64,000 bases of DNA from Colwellia sp. MB3u-45 (GCF_014077005.1 NZ_JACGVC010000046.1:113216-177215), one strand, 5' to 3'. Numbered from the stretch's first letter, positions 7,608 through 16,853 are shown. A program made the numbers and translations. The notes: generated by a model not told the origin, from the letters alone.

Positions 7608-8840
7608 ATGAAACATATTTTAACTTCATTAATTATAACCTTACTAAGTATTAATATTGCTGTTGCCGCCACTGGTGACGCAGAGGCAGGTAAAGCTAAA
7701 TCCGCTACTTGTGCTGGCTGTCATGGTGCAAATGGTATTGGCATTAGTGATACCTTTCCTAATTTAGCGGGACAACATGCTGATTATATTGTAGTACAAC
7801 TGAAAGCATTCAAATCAGGTGAGCGTGAAAACTCATTAATGTATTCAATGGCGGCAGGTTTATCTGAGCAAGATATGGCTGATCTGGCGGCTTACTTTGA
7901 AGCATTACCGCGTAATGGCGCAAGCCAAGATGCTAGCGCTACTGAAGCAAGTACAAGCGCAGCGACAATTAAAGCACCTACTGCTTACGTACCTGACCCT
8001 GCAGCGGGTAAGAGCTTATTTGAATTAGGCGATCCTTCTCGCAATATTGCCTCATGTATTGGTTGTCATGGTAGCGAAGGTAACAGCAAGGTATTAATTT
8101 ATCCGAACCTGGCCAATCAACATCCTGAATACATTGCAACACAGTTAATGAATTTTAAAAACAAAGATCGCATTAACTACGCCATGAACCAATTTGCCGG
8201 TAACATGACTAACAATGAGATTGCTGACATGGCAGCTTACTTTGCTGACACTGCTGCCGTTGCTAACGTGGTTTCACGTAGAGTAACGCCATCAGCTCCG
8301 GTAACTGCTGAAGTTATTGCCGGTAAAGCCAAAGCCGCAACTTGTACTGCATGTCACGGCGCCGAGGGTAACAGCCTTGTTGCTATCTACCCGAAACTTG
8401 CAGGACAACATGCAGATTACATTGTAAAACAGTTACAAGAGTTTAAATCGGGTGCGCGTGAAAATGCGGTGATGGGGCCTATGGCGTCAGCATTAAGTGA
8501 GCAAGACATGGTAGAGATTGCCAGCTATTTTGCCGCTCAAAAAATTATTGTTGCTGATTTGGAAGGCTCTAAGATTGGTAAGAAACTTTATCTAGGTGGC
8601 GATGCAAAACGTAAAATCACCGCTTGTGTTGCTTGTCACGGTGTTAACGGTAAGGGTTCCGGTAAGGCTGGCTTCCCAGTTATTGCTGGCCAAAACGAAG
8701 CGTACCTAAAAGCACAATTAATGCAATTCAAAAATGGTGAGCGTTATAACGATTACAACTCCATGATGCGCAGTGTTGCTTCTAAGCTTTCAGCTAGCGA
8801 CATGGATGAGTTAGCGAAATACATGGCGTCAATGAAGTAA
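7608..8840 (+). CDS. tetraheme cytochrome c4-type protein (double cytochrome c4)
   Basis: A periplasmic electron carrier with a signal peptide (about residues 1-20, ending IAVAA) and four class I cytochrome c domains. Covalent heme motifs are CAGCH (35-39), CIGCH (150-154), CTACH (246-250) and CVACH (340-344). Cytochrome c4 normally has two hemes in about 190-210 residues; these 410 residues look like two c4 units joined by linkers (a Ser/Ala/Thr-rich stretch near 108-125, and around 218-235). Methionines in repeated NxxM or xMxP contexts probably give the sixth ligands. The next gene is a normal diheme c4, so the long form probably arose by duplication and fusion. By family, the partners would be terminal oxidases or reductases. 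Confidence 0.92.
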   Translation: MKHILTSLIITLLSINIAVAATGDAEAGKAKSATCAGCHGANGIGISDTFPNLAGQHADYIVVQLKAFKSGERENSLMYSMAAGLSEQDMADLAAYFEALPRNGASQDASATEASTSAATIKAPTAYVPDPAAGKSLFELGDPSRNIASCIGCHGSEGNSKVLIYPNLANQHPEYIATQLMNFKNKDRINYAMNQFAGNMTNNEIADMAAYFADTAAVANVVSRRVTPSAPVTAEVIAGKAKAATCTACHGAEGNSLVAIYPKLAGQHADYIVKQLQEFKSGARENAVMGPMASALSEQDMVEIASYFAAQKIIVADLEGSKIGKKLYLGGDAKRKITACVACHGVNGKGSGKAGFPVIAGQNEAYLKAQLMQFKNGERYNDYNSMMRSVASKLSASDMDELAKYMASMK

Positions 8841-8883
8841 CATTAGTCAAGATGGGCTAACGTCAGCTATTTAATCTCAATAT

Positions 8884-8910
8884 AAGCAGCGTTTATCGCT
8901 GCTTTTTATT
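8884..8910 (+). terminator. rho-independent terminator after the tetraheme cytochrome
   Basis: The stem AAGCAGCG/CGCTGCTT with loop TTTAT is followed by TTTATT. It separates this transcript from the downstream cytochrome, whose own terminator has nearly the same sequence. Confidence 0.85.
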
Positions 8911-8984
8911 GCCGTGATTTTATACTGCCAGTGCAGCAAAAAAATTTACTGTACTGGTATTCGCTAGTTTTTTTAATGACATTA

Positions 8985-9012
8985 TTTCACAGCCATTAAA
9001 TTCGTGTAGAAT
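8985..9012 (+). promoter_or_regulatory. promoter candidate for the diheme cytochrome c4
   Basis: TTTCAC at 8985-8990 and TAGAAT at 9007-9012 are 16 bases apart, between the preceding terminator and the gene start at 9085. The hexamer matches are fair only. Confidence 0.35.
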
Positions 9013-9084
9013 GCCAAAACAACATTTTAGCAAATTTTATAAGTAAACCCTTTATTGTGTTTACGACAAGCAGAGACTAAATCA

Positions 9085-9705
9085 ATGAAAAAATTTATCA
9101 TTACTGTTTTATTAGGATTAAGTGCAGTCACTACTGCCAATGCAGCGCAAGGCGATGCCGAAGCAGGTAAAGGCAAAGCAGCCATGTGTGCTGCTTGTCA
9201 CGGTGCTGACGGTAATAGTCTTGTGCCTATGTACCCTAAGTTAGCGGGGCAGAGTGCTAACTACTTAGTTAAGCAACTTACTGAATTTAAATTAGGCATG
9301 ACCTCTGGTGGTAAATCAGGTCGTGTAAACGCCATCATGGGTGGTATGGCAATGGCACTTAGTGAGCAAGACATGGCTGATATCTCAGCATTTTATGCCA
9401 ATCAAAAAGTCACTGATGGCAACGGTACCGCTAATGCGAAAGGTAAAAAACTTTATTTAGGTGGTAATGCCGAAATGGAAATTACCGCCTGTGCGGCCTG
9501 TCATGGTGTTGATGGTAAAGGCATGGCAAATGCTGGTTTTCCTGCTCTTGCTGGCCAAAATGCTGAATACTTAAAGATTCAGTTAGACGCATTTCGTAAT
9601 GGCTCACGTTATAATGACATGAATGGCATGATGCGAGGTGTTGCTGCGAATTTAACTGATGAAGACATTACCGCACTGGCACAGTACGCATCATCATTAA
9701 AATAA
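9085..9705 (+). CDS. cytochrome c4, diheme
   Basis: A periplasmic diheme electron carrier of normal length (206 residues). The signal peptide MKKFIITVLLGLSAVTTANA is followed by two cytochrome c domains, each with CAACH. KLAGQSANYLVKQL and ALAGQNAEYLKIQL mark the equivalent helices of the two halves. The ATG at 9085 with AGAGA upstream gives a proper signal peptide; an earlier TTG at 9055 would add ten residues with no support. It resembles the C-terminal half of the tetraheme protein upstream (KLAGQ, KKLYLGG, MMR.VA), consistent with local duplication. Each gene has its own terminator. Confidence 0.95.
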   Translation: MKKFIITVLLGLSAVTTANAAQGDAEAGKGKAAMCAACHGADGNSLVPMYPKLAGQSANYLVKQLTEFKLGMTSGGKSGRVNAIMGGMAMALSEQDMADISAFYANQKVTDGNGTANAKGKKLYLGGNAEMEITACAACHGVDGKGMANAGFPALAGQNAEYLKIQLDAFRNGSRYNDMNGMMRGVAANLTDEDITALAQYASSLK

Positions 9706-9747
9706 GTCCTAAGCCATTTAATTAGCTTTTTAAAAGTTAATATTTAT

Positions 9748-9777
9748 AAAAAGCAGCGTTAATCGCTGCTTTTTATA
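9748..9777 (+). terminator. rho-independent terminator after cytochrome c4
   Basis: The stem AAAAAGCAGCG/CGCTGCTTTTT with a short loop is followed by ATATTA. The core GCAGCG/CGCTGC is shared with the terminator at 8884-8910, supporting duplication of the whole cytochrome unit. Confidence 0.85.
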
Positions 9778-9825
9778 TTAAGTCACGCTTTCGCATGTGA
9801 TCGTGACATCGTTCTTTATGAACAT

Positions 9826-9853
9826 AAAAGGGCAGCACTATGGCTGCCCTTTT
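9826..9853 (-). terminator. bidirectional terminator for the barrel protein gene
   Basis: AAAAGGGCAGC pairs with GCTGCCCTTTT around the loop ACTATG. Read on the minus strand it ends the outer-membrane protein gene 25 bases after its stop; the symmetry would also stop rightward transcripts. Confidence 0.85.
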
Positions 9854-9877
9854 AAATAATAAAGTTTATTTAAGCGC

Positions 9878-10384
9878 TTAAAAAGCGTATTTAAAACCAA
9901 CAGTTATCACATCAGTGTCAGTGTCAGTGGTGTCATAATTTTCAAAAGACGCTTCAATGCTAACTTTTTCGTTCAGTTTTTTACCCACACCCACACCAAA
10001 ACCAAATTCCCATTCATCATCGCTGACAGACGTGCCACGGAAACTGGCTTTCAGATCTAAGTTGGCATATGACGGCATCACATAAACATAAAAACCATTA
10101 TCATAATTGTATTGGCCACGAACAGAAAGTACCGTGAAGCGTTCGACTTCTACTTTAACACTATGACTTTTATCATCAGATATACCGGTGCCAAGACGCA
10201 ATTCAGGTATTAGTGAGAATTTACTACCCTCTTCGACAAATTCATAAGCAACAGCGCCATAAATAGCGCCTAAAGAAAGGTTTTCAAGTGATAAGTCTGC
10301 ATAGCCTGCGCCAGCTGACCAGTTAGCCGAAGCCGTTAAAGGTAATACCAATAAAGAAAGTGCAATTAAAGATTTTTTAAACAC
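9878..10384 (-). CDS. small outer-membrane beta-barrel protein
   Basis: 168 residues with a signal peptide (MFKKSLIALSLLVLPLTASA) and about eight alternating amphipathic strands. It ends in FKYAF; a terminal aromatic residue is the Bam recognition signal of outer-membrane barrels. The pattern fits the OmpA/OmpW-like 'outer membrane beta-barrel' group. No loop motif reveals a function. It starts at GTG (10384), supported by AAAGGA eight to nine bases upstream. A 13-base tandem duplication (10404-10416 and 10417-10429) lies in its promoter region. Confidence 0.75.
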   Translation of the reverse strand: MFKKSLIALSLLVLPLTASANWSAGAGYADLSLENLSLGAIYGAVAYEFVEEGSKFSLIPELRLGTGISDDKSHSVKVEVERFTVLSVRGQYNYDNGFYVYVMPSYANLDLKASFRGTSVSDDEWEFGFGVGVGKKLNEKVSIEASFENYDTTDTDTDVITVGFKYAF

Positions 10385-10403
10385 AATAATATCCTTTTAT
10401 TAA

Positions 10404-10429
10404 TTTAAATAGTGAGTTTAAATAGTGAG
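10404..10429. repeat. 13-nt tandem duplication before the barrel gene
   Basis: TTTAAATAGTGAG occurs twice in direct succession upstream of the GTG start of the barrel protein. It is the same kind of short duplication seen at other gene edges in the window. Confidence 0.75.
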
Positions 10430-10635
10430 TTAAGGGAGATAATAAAGCGCGCATGCTAACAATGCGCCTTTCGTTATGCAATTATTTTGTCCGGGTTAAA
10501 TCAGAAAAATAAGTAACAACTTATGTATTTAGCCTGAGAGCTAAATAAACCTCATTTGCCAAAGACATTGGGTTCAGTTTCACGCTATGATCTAAACAAT
10601 GAGCAGAATATGCCGGTTTAATCAGGATACATAAG

Positions 10636-11214
10636 ATGATAGAAATTATTCAACCCAGACAATTTAAAACCGTACCATGGAAAAATGGTCAGGGAGAAAC
10701 CATTGAAATGGCGATAAACCCAGGCGGCAGCTTAGACAAGTTCGACTGGCGATTAAGTATGGCAAGTGTGGTTGAAGATGGCGTTTTCTCTAATTTTACT
10801 GGCTATACCCGCAACCTCATTTTAGTTGACGGAGACGGCATCAACTTACAACACAATGATAATAAAATTGACCGTTTAACCCAGCTATTAGACCTGGCTA
10901 CTTTTGATGGTGGCAATAAAACCGTTGGCAACTTACATACTAATGAAATAACCGACTTTAATGTTATCACCCAAACATCGGCCTTTAACAGCAAGGTAAG
11001 CTGCCAAAAAAGTGCGAAGAATTATTTACTTGAAACAAGCGCCCTGTGCTTTATTTATAGCTTATTCAAAGACGCCACACTGACCTTAAACCAGAGCCAA
11101 GAAGTCATCACTTTACCTGCTCAACACTTAGTAAAAATAACCGACTTACCCAACAACTTCGCCAGCCTAAGCGGTGAGCACCTTATTGTTGTTTATCTAA
11201 CGAATTGCACCTGA
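10636..11214 (+). CDS. HutD/Ves family protein
   Basis: A cytoplasmic bicupin of 192 residues. The N-terminus (KTVPWKNGQGETIEMAINP, then FDWRLSMASVVEDGVFSNFTGYTR) is diagnostic for the HutD/Ves family. HutD is found with histidine-utilisation genes in some bacteria, and Ves is cold-induced in E. coli; a precise role is unsettled. No hut genes lie nearby here, so the Ves-like designation is safer. The ATG follows AGGA at normal spacing. The gene is monocistronic, with no clear terminator. Confidence 0.85.
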   Translation: MIEIIQPRQFKTVPWKNGQGETIEMAINPGGSLDKFDWRLSMASVVEDGVFSNFTGYTRNLILVDGDGINLQHNDNKIDRLTQLLDLATFDGGNKTVGNLHTNEITDFNVITQTSAFNSKVSCQKSAKNYLLETSALCFIYSLFKDATLTLNQSQEVITLPAQHLVKITDLPNNFASLSGEHLIVVYLTNCT

Positions 11215-11282
11215 CTTTTTAGGCCGGTGTAATTGACACAGTTTACTCACTTAAGTAAAAATTTAAGTGGTCGCACTAACAG

Positions 11283-11427
11283 TTGACGGACTAAAGTCCG
11301 ACCTACAAAAAAACAACCTAAAACCGCAGCACCATACATAGTCACTTTGTAAGCTCAATACAGACTGAATGCAAGCCCAATCTAGGTTCAATGTGGGTCC
11401 AATGTAGAGTGGACTTTAGTCCATTAA
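11283..11427. repeat. MITE-like element with 24-nt inverted ends
   Basis: The left end (11283-11306) carries GGACTAAAGTCCGACCTAC. The right end (11404-11427) read in reverse carries GGACTAAAGTCCACTCTAC; about 19 of 24 bases match. Each end contains its own small palindrome (GGACTAAAGTCC). The 97-base interior has no coding frame. A partial copy, GACCTACAGGTG, lies at 11464-11475. The size, inverted ends and lack of genes resemble a miniature inverted-repeat element. The rest of the 11215-11673 spacer holds nothing else recognised. Confidence 0.55.
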
Positions 11428-11673
11428 GTTAAATGAAATTTAACCGTCTTTAAAATGAATACCGACCTACAGGTGATAACTAAGCTTTTAAACTGACTTA
11501 CTCATTCAAATACATAAACAAACCCTATTTTAGTACGCCGAGTTTTAATCAGTCGTTAAGGTTACTAATCGCTAGAAATACTCGTTCTAACTTTTAATTA
11601 TGACTTTTTCTTAATGCTGACGTAGGCTCAAGAGACAAAATAAAAACTACGCCTTAACCCTAAGGACAATATT

Positions 11674-13197
11674 ATGACCATTAAGTATTTTATAAGGTTA
11701 ACTAGCCTACTATTACTCTTATCACCCTTGGCCAATGCAGAGTTTGAACGCAAAATTGCCATTGATGAAAGTAATACCAGCACTCATAGTACAAAAGTGA
11801 ATGGCAAGAAATTTGATTACACCGCCACGACCGGTACTCAACCGGTTTGGGACGAAGAGGGTAAGCCTACTGCCAGCCTTTTTTATACCTATTATCAACG
11901 CGCAAATGTAAAAGACAAAGCCGCTCGGCCGTTACTTATCTCATTCAATGGTGGCCCAGGTTCTGCCTCTGTTTGGATGCATGTCGCTTATACCGGCCCT
12001 AAAGTACTTAATGTCAACAACGAAGGTTTTCCATTACAGCCATACGGCGTAAAAACCAATGACTTCTCCATTTTAAACAGCGCTGATATTGTCTTTGTTA
12101 ACCCAGTCAATACCGGCTATTCACGAGTTTTACCGAATAAAGAAGGTAAAATGCCGTCAAAAGAAGAGCAAAAGAAAATGTTCTTTGGCGTAAATGCTGA
12201 CATTAAATACTTGGCAGAGTGGATTAACACCTTTGTTACCCGCCATAACCGTTGGCAGTCACCCAAATACCTTATTGGCGAAAGTTATGGCACTACCCGT
12301 GTTGCAGGCTTAGCGTTAGAACTACAATCGCGCCAGTGGATGTACCTTAATGGCGTTATTTTAGTGTCACCCACGGATATTGGTATCAAACGTGACGGCC
12401 CGGTAAAAGCAGCCAATCGTTTACCTTATTTTGCTGCAACCGCTTGGTACCACAAAGCACTTGCTGACGATTTGCAAAATAAAGATCTATTAGACATTTT
12501 ACCTGAAATTGAAAAATTCACCCTTGAGCAGTACTTGCCCGCGCTCGCCAAAGGTGGCTTTATTGCTCAAGATGAAAAGCAGCGCATCGCCGAACAAGTC
12601 GCTCTATATTCTGGTTTATCGGTACAAGAAGTCTTGCGTAATAACTTAGATATTGAAGCGTCTTATTTTTGGAAGGAAATACTGCGTAATCGCGAGCAAA
12701 CCGTGGGTCGTTTAGATTCTCGCTATTTAGGTATCGATGAAAAAGTTACCGGTAGCAGCCCTGATTACAACGCTGAATTAACCTCTTGGTTGCACAGCTT
12801 TACGCCAGCAATAAATTATTATTTACGTGAAGAGCTCAATTATAAAACCGACCTTAAATATAATATGTTCGGTAATGTGCATCCTTGGGATAGAAGCAAC
12901 AATAAAACCGGTGAAAACTTACGTTTAGCGATGGCGCAAAATCCGTACTTAAATGTGATGATACAGTCAGGTTACTATGATGGTGCCACCAACTATTTTG
13001 ATGCTAAATATACCTTATCCCAAATTGACCCAAGTGGTAAAATGCAAGACAGATTATCATTTAAGGGTTATAAAAGTGGTCATATGATGTATTTACGTTA
13101 TCAAGATTTAGAAGCGTCTAACCAAGATCTTCGTGAGTTTATGCAAGCCACCTTACCGAATAAAACTACACCAGCAAAATATCCCAGCAAACGCTAA
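11674..13197 (+). CDS. secreted serine carboxypeptidase-like peptidase (family S10)
   Basis: An exported alpha/beta-hydrolase peptidase expected to release C-terminal residues from peptides. The 507 residues start with a signal peptide (cut after LANA, about residue 22). The oxyanion segment FNGGPGSASVWMH lies near residue 90, the nucleophile motif is GESYG (Ser204), and the late SGYYDGATNYFD and KGYKSGHMMYLR segments supply the probable catalytic Asp and His. The length and order of motifs match bacterial S10 proteins. The ATG has an AAGGA site. It stands alone between two spacers and has a strong terminator. Confidence 0.9.
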   Translation: MTIKYFIRLTSLLLLLSPLANAEFERKIAIDESNTSTHSTKVNGKKFDYTATTGTQPVWDEEGKPTASLFYTYYQRANVKDKAARPLLISFNGGPGSASVWMHVAYTGPKVLNVNNEGFPLQPYGVKTNDFSILNSADIVFVNPVNTGYSRVLPNKEGKMPSKEEQKKMFFGVNADIKYLAEWINTFVTRHNRWQSPKYLIGESYGTTRVAGLALELQSRQWMYLNGVILVSPTDIGIKRDGPVKAANRLPYFAATAWYHKALADDLQNKDLLDILPEIEKFTLEQYLPALAKGGFIAQDEKQRIAEQVALYSGLSVQEVLRNNLDIEASYFWKEILRNREQTVGRLDSRYLGIDEKVTGSSPDYNAELTSWLHSFTPAINYYLREELNYKTDLKYNMFGNVHPWDRSNNKTGENLRLAMAQNPYLNVMIQSGYYDGATNYFDAKYTLSQIDPSGKMQDRLSFKGYKSGHMMYLRYQDLEASNQDLREFMQATLPNKTTPAKYPSKR

Positions 13198-13224
13198 TGT
13201 AGCCAGTATTTTACTGCGTTAATC

Positions 13225-13262
13225 AAGGTTGTCAGTGCCTAGGCACTGGCAACCTTATTTCT
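13225..13262 (+). terminator. long-stem terminator after the S10 peptidase
   Basis: A 15-base stem AAGGTTGTCAGTGCC/GGCACTGGCAACCTT (one G-T pair) has a two-base centre and is followed by ATTT. The T-tract is short but the stem is very stable. Confidence 0.7.
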
Positions 13263-13373
13263 AGCTATGCCTATCAACCCAACCTATCCTATCTCTAAAC
13301 TTTTTACCTGCAAAAAACTACCAACACCAAGTACTGTTACTTTGAAAGCAAAGCTCAGCACCTTGAATTTCTT

Positions 13374-13690
13374 AAGTGCCCTACTCATTGCTTACTCTCT
13401 GTAAAAACATCTCACAGGGAGAGAAACAGGAGGAAAAGCACAGCAAAACCAAGCTAAAAACTTGTCATTAAACTTCCCTTAATCCCTTCTCATTCCCTTC
13501 TCATTCTTTCCTCCCTGTAAAAAAAATAACATAATTCACAGGGAGACAAGCAGGAGGTAAAGCACAGCAAAATAGATCTTAAAACTTCCTGTAACTTACT
13601 GACAGCTGACAGCTAAAAACTTATCTTTAAACTTCCTTTAATCCCTTCTCATTCTTTCCTCCCTGTAAAAAATAATTCACAGAAAGTAAA
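13374..13690. repeat. three tandem copies of a hairpin repeat family
   Basis: Three related copies (about 13374-13447, 13466-13570 and 13625-13690) each show CTTCTCATTCTTTC-like sequence, then CTCCCTGT, an A-rich loop, (A)CACAGGGAG, and AGGAGGTAAAGCACAGCAAAA in the better copies. In copy 2 the stem is CTCCCTGT (13511-13518) with ACAGGGAG (13538-13545). Copies 2 and 3 also share a longer leader ending AATCCCTTCTCATT. Two more copies lie at 63497-63665, far away, so this is a dispersed family. It fills most of the 13198-13730 spacer. Confidence 0.75.
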
Positions 13691-13713
13691 AAGGCCACCC
13701 ATTGGCAGCCTTG
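13687..13713 (-). terminator. rho-independent terminator of the M16 peptidase gene
   Basis: Read on the minus strand, AAGGCTGCC pairs with GGTGGCCTT (G-T wobbles allowed) around AATG, then TTTTTAC. It lies 18 bases after the stop codon. Confidence 0.75.
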
Positions 13714-13730
13714 AGTAGCATTACGTTCGT

Positions 13731-16580
13731 TTAAATTTCGTAATTAATCACTTGGTAACCTAAGGCCTCAAGCTGAGGTTTTAAGGTCTTAGCGTCGCCC
13801 ACTACCACCATTAGCATTTCGCTTAAAACTAAATGCTTTTTCGCTAACGCGTTAATGTCTGCTTTAGTGATATTAGCCACAATGTCATTGCGCTCTTTGA
13901 CAAAATCAGCCGTGAGATCATGCTCTAAAATTTGTGCTAAAAATCCGAGTTTACGACCTGGTGTTTCATATTTTAACGCATCTTTTTGGTTGATGGCGTT
14001 GCGCATGAAAGCTAACTCTTCATCGCTAATTCCTTGCTGCGCATAGTGGGTAATTTCTTTCACAAACTCAACAATTGACTTGTCTGTTACATCAGCCCGT
14101 ACCTCTGCGCTCGCGGTAAAGGTGCCAGAGAATTTATCACCATAAAAATACGAACGCGCACCGTAGGTGTAGCCCTTATCTTCACGTAAATTTAGATTAA
14201 TACGGCTATTAAATGCCCCGCCTAAGGCAAAGTTCATTAAGTAAGCTCGATAGTATTCACCGGTAATATCTTCAGTAAGTGAACGTTTACCCATACGAAT
14301 AGCAGCCTGCGTGGCATTGTCTTTATTTACTAAATAAATAACGCCGCGCTTAGCATTTGAGTCGGGTAAGGTTAATAACAGCTCTTTGCCTTCGCCCGTC
14401 TGTGCTTTGAAGATACTCAACGACTGCAAAATATCGCGTTGGTTTAAATCTGACACCAATATTATTTCACTGCCATTTGGCTGAACTTGCGCTTGATAAA
14501 GTACTTTAATATCGGCTAGTTCAATATTAGCTAATGAGGCTTCTGAACCGGTACTAGAAGTTGCCGCAATATTATCGCCATGCAGTAACTGGCGATAAGC
14601 ATTTGACGCTAAATATCCGGCATCTTTTTTACCATTAATAGCACCTTGAATGGCGTTACTTTTATTACGCTCAAATTCACTTGGCAAAAAAGCCGGCATG
14701 GTTAATTTTTCATAAACTAAGGCAAGCGTGGCGTCTATATGCTTAGTTAAGGTGTTTATATTGACTGATAAATAGTTATTACCCGCTGAGATACTAACCG
14801 AAGCACCCAATTTTTGCAGGGCTTTGCTCATGTCTTCAGCGCTACGTTTGGTGGTAGACTCATTTAACATGGCGGCTAAAAGTGCTGCTGTGCCAGCCTT
14901 TTCTTTACTTTCATAATAATGACCCGCAGGGATTTTGATCAACATGGAGGTAGTTGGTGTCTCGCTGCTTTGTGTTGCCAGTATTTTCATACCATTAGCA
15001 AAAGTTTCGCGCCACATTTTGGGTACTTCAACGGCTTTATTTGCCCCAGCAACCGGCATAAGGCTACGGTCAAAATTGTCTTGTGCTTTACGCACTTGTA
15101 AGTCGGTATCTGAAGTCATCGCACGTTCAGGGATAACCCGTGCTGATGGTGTGAAGTTATCTGGCGCAGCAACTAATAATTTTTGCCCTTTTGGTACTAT
15201 GCTCATGATCACGCCATGTTTATTTTTGATATATTTTTCATAAACACGCATTACATCAGCTTTGGTGACCTTGGCATAACGGGCAATGTCTTGCTCAATA
15301 TAATTTGGATTGCCTTTAAAGGTTTCATTCGCTGCCAACTGGCTGACCTTACCGGCTACACTTTGCAAACCAAAGACAAAGCTAGCTTCCATTTCGGCTT
15401 TTGCTTTGATTAAATCGTCATCTTCAACACCACGACTTTCAAATTCAAGCAAGCTAGCACGAATCACTTTTTCCATATCTGCCAAGGTGTTACCTGACGC
15501 TGGATGTGGAAGTGCTAACATATTAAAAGTACAGGCGAGCTCCGCACAAGGATGACTTGCCGAGGCTTGCACAGCCAACTGATTTTTAACTAAGTTTTTA
15601 TAAAGTAATGAGGTTTTGCCCCCACCTAAAATACTCGAGAGTAAATCTAGTGCGGCTTCGTCTTTATGCCTAACACTCACCGTTGGATACGACATATACA
15701 CTAAAGGTAAATGCACATTGTCTTCCATAGAAATATAGCGATCAGCCTCGAGTGTAAAGCTAGATTTTTCAGGCATTTTTACCGCTGGGCCACGAGGAAT
15801 AGTGCCAAAATATTTGCTCACCATTGCCAAAGTGTCAGCAACATTAAGATCACCGCCTATGGTTAATGTGGCATTATTAGGGCCATACCAACGCAAGAAA
15901 AAGGCTTTTAAGTCATTCACATTAACGCGATTTAAATCGTCAATATAACCTATGGTTTGCCATGAATAAGGATGACCTACAGGATACATAGCTTCTGCAA
16001 CACGTTCTCGCAACAGTCCATAAGGACGATTTTCATAACTTTGGCCACGTTCGTTTTTTACGGTTTCACGTTGTATTTCAAATTTCTCTTGTGTCACGGC
16101 ATCCACTAAAAATCCCATGCGGTCAGCTTCAAGCCACAACATTTTTTCTAGTTGATTCGCTGGTACGGTTTGAAAGTAATTCGTGCGATCGCTGTTGGTG
16201 GTGCCATTCATGGTGCCGCCAGATTCAGTGACTATTTTAAAGTGCTCGTCGTCAGCAACATTTTCTGAGCCTTGAAACATCATATGTTCGAAAAAATGCG
16301 CAAAACCTGACTTACCAATTTCTTCGCGGCCAGAACCCACGTGATAGGTCATATCAACATGAACCAAAGGGTCTGAACTGTCTTGATGCAAAATCAAAGT
16401 TAACCCGTTATCTAAAACATATTTTTGATATGGGATCACCGTTTTTTTCGCTGCTGTACGCACTTGCTCAACAAAAGTGATGCCATCAACAATGCGATCA
16501 GGTGTTTGGGTTTGCAACTTATCAGTATTTTCACAGGCGACTAAACAAGTCAGTAACAGCGGTAACGTCCATTTCTTCAA
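13731..16580 (-). CDS. M16 (pitrilysin/insulinase) family zinc peptidase, lipoprotein
   Basis: A 949-residue envelope metallopeptidase with two M16 halves. The signal peptide ends in the lipobox LVAC (Cys16), so the protein should be lipid-anchored. The inverted zinc motif HFFEH (residues 95-99) in GFAHFFEHMMFQG, with downstream glutamates in WLEADRMGFLVD, supplies the active site. The second half (from about residue 500, AGTAALLAAMLNES) has lost the motif but keeps the fold and the RMNL...R.Y.YGARS-like closing segment, as usual in two-domain M16 proteins. It probably degrades peptides in the periplasm. It is monocistronic, and the start has AGGAAAA just upstream. Confidence 0.93.
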   Translation of the reverse strand: MKKWTLPLLLTCLVACENTDKLQTQTPDRIVDGITFVEQVRTAAKKTVIPYQKYVLDNGLTLILHQDSSDPLVHVDMTYHVGSGREEIGKSGFAHFFEHMMFQGSENVADDEHFKIVTESGGTMNGTTNSDRTNYFQTVPANQLEKMLWLEADRMGFLVDAVTQEKFEIQRETVKNERGQSYENRPYGLLRERVAEAMYPVGHPYSWQTIGYIDDLNRVNVNDLKAFFLRWYGPNNATLTIGGDLNVADTLAMVSKYFGTIPRGPAVKMPEKSSFTLEADRYISMEDNVHLPLVYMSYPTVSVRHKDEAALDLLSSILGGGKTSLLYKNLVKNQLAVQASASHPCAELACTFNMLALPHPASGNTLADMEKVIRASLLEFESRGVEDDDLIKAKAEMEASFVFGLQSVAGKVSQLAANETFKGNPNYIEQDIARYAKVTKADVMRVYEKYIKNKHGVIMSIVPKGQKLLVAAPDNFTPSARVIPERAMTSDTDLQVRKAQDNFDRSLMPVAGANKAVEVPKMWRETFANGMKILATQSSETPTTSMLIKIPAGHYYESKEKAGTAALLAAMLNESTTKRSAEDMSKALQKLGASVSISAGNNYLSVNINTLTKHIDATLALVYEKLTMPAFLPSEFERNKSNAIQGAINGKKDAGYLASNAYRQLLHGDNIAATSSTGSEASLANIELADIKVLYQAQVQPNGSEIILVSDLNQRDILQSLSIFKAQTGEGKELLLTLPDSNAKRGVIYLVNKDNATQAAIRMGKRSLTEDITGEYYRAYLMNFALGGAFNSRINLNLREDKGYTYGARSYFYGDKFSGTFTASAEVRADVTDKSIVEFVKEITHYAQQGISDEELAFMRNAINQKDALKYETPGRKLGFLAQILEHDLTADFVKERNDIVANITKADINALAKKHLVLSEMLMVVVGDAKTLKPQLEALGYQVINYEI

Positions 16581-16853
16581 AATATTTTCCTCGATTCAAT
16601 CATGATATAAATTTAGTAGAGCGGCTATGATTTTATCGCCATTGTGCATAAGTACAATAGCTAAGTGATATTATTCCACTGTTGACCTTTAGCTTAATGT
16701 AAAGTTCACCTGTGCCTATGCCTGAGCTTGCTCGTCTAAGGTAATTTAGTCGCCATAGACCGAAGGCAGATAAACATCACAAGTACAGTTGCTTCATTCA
16801 ACACATGCCTTAGAGCTTGAATGAGTGAATATTGAATAAGAGAAAAATGGTGT
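16581..16853. other. spacer between polA terminator and the M16 gene
   Basis: About 270 bases with no coding frame. It should contain the promoter of the M16 peptidase gene, but no strong sigma-70 hexamers stand out. Spot 42 RNA, which lies beside polA in enterics and vibrios, is not recognisable here. Confidence 0.4.

Noticed and set aside
13374..13690. CRISPR array
   Set aside because: The repeats are unequal, form only three copies, and have no regular unique spacers; no cas genes are nearby.
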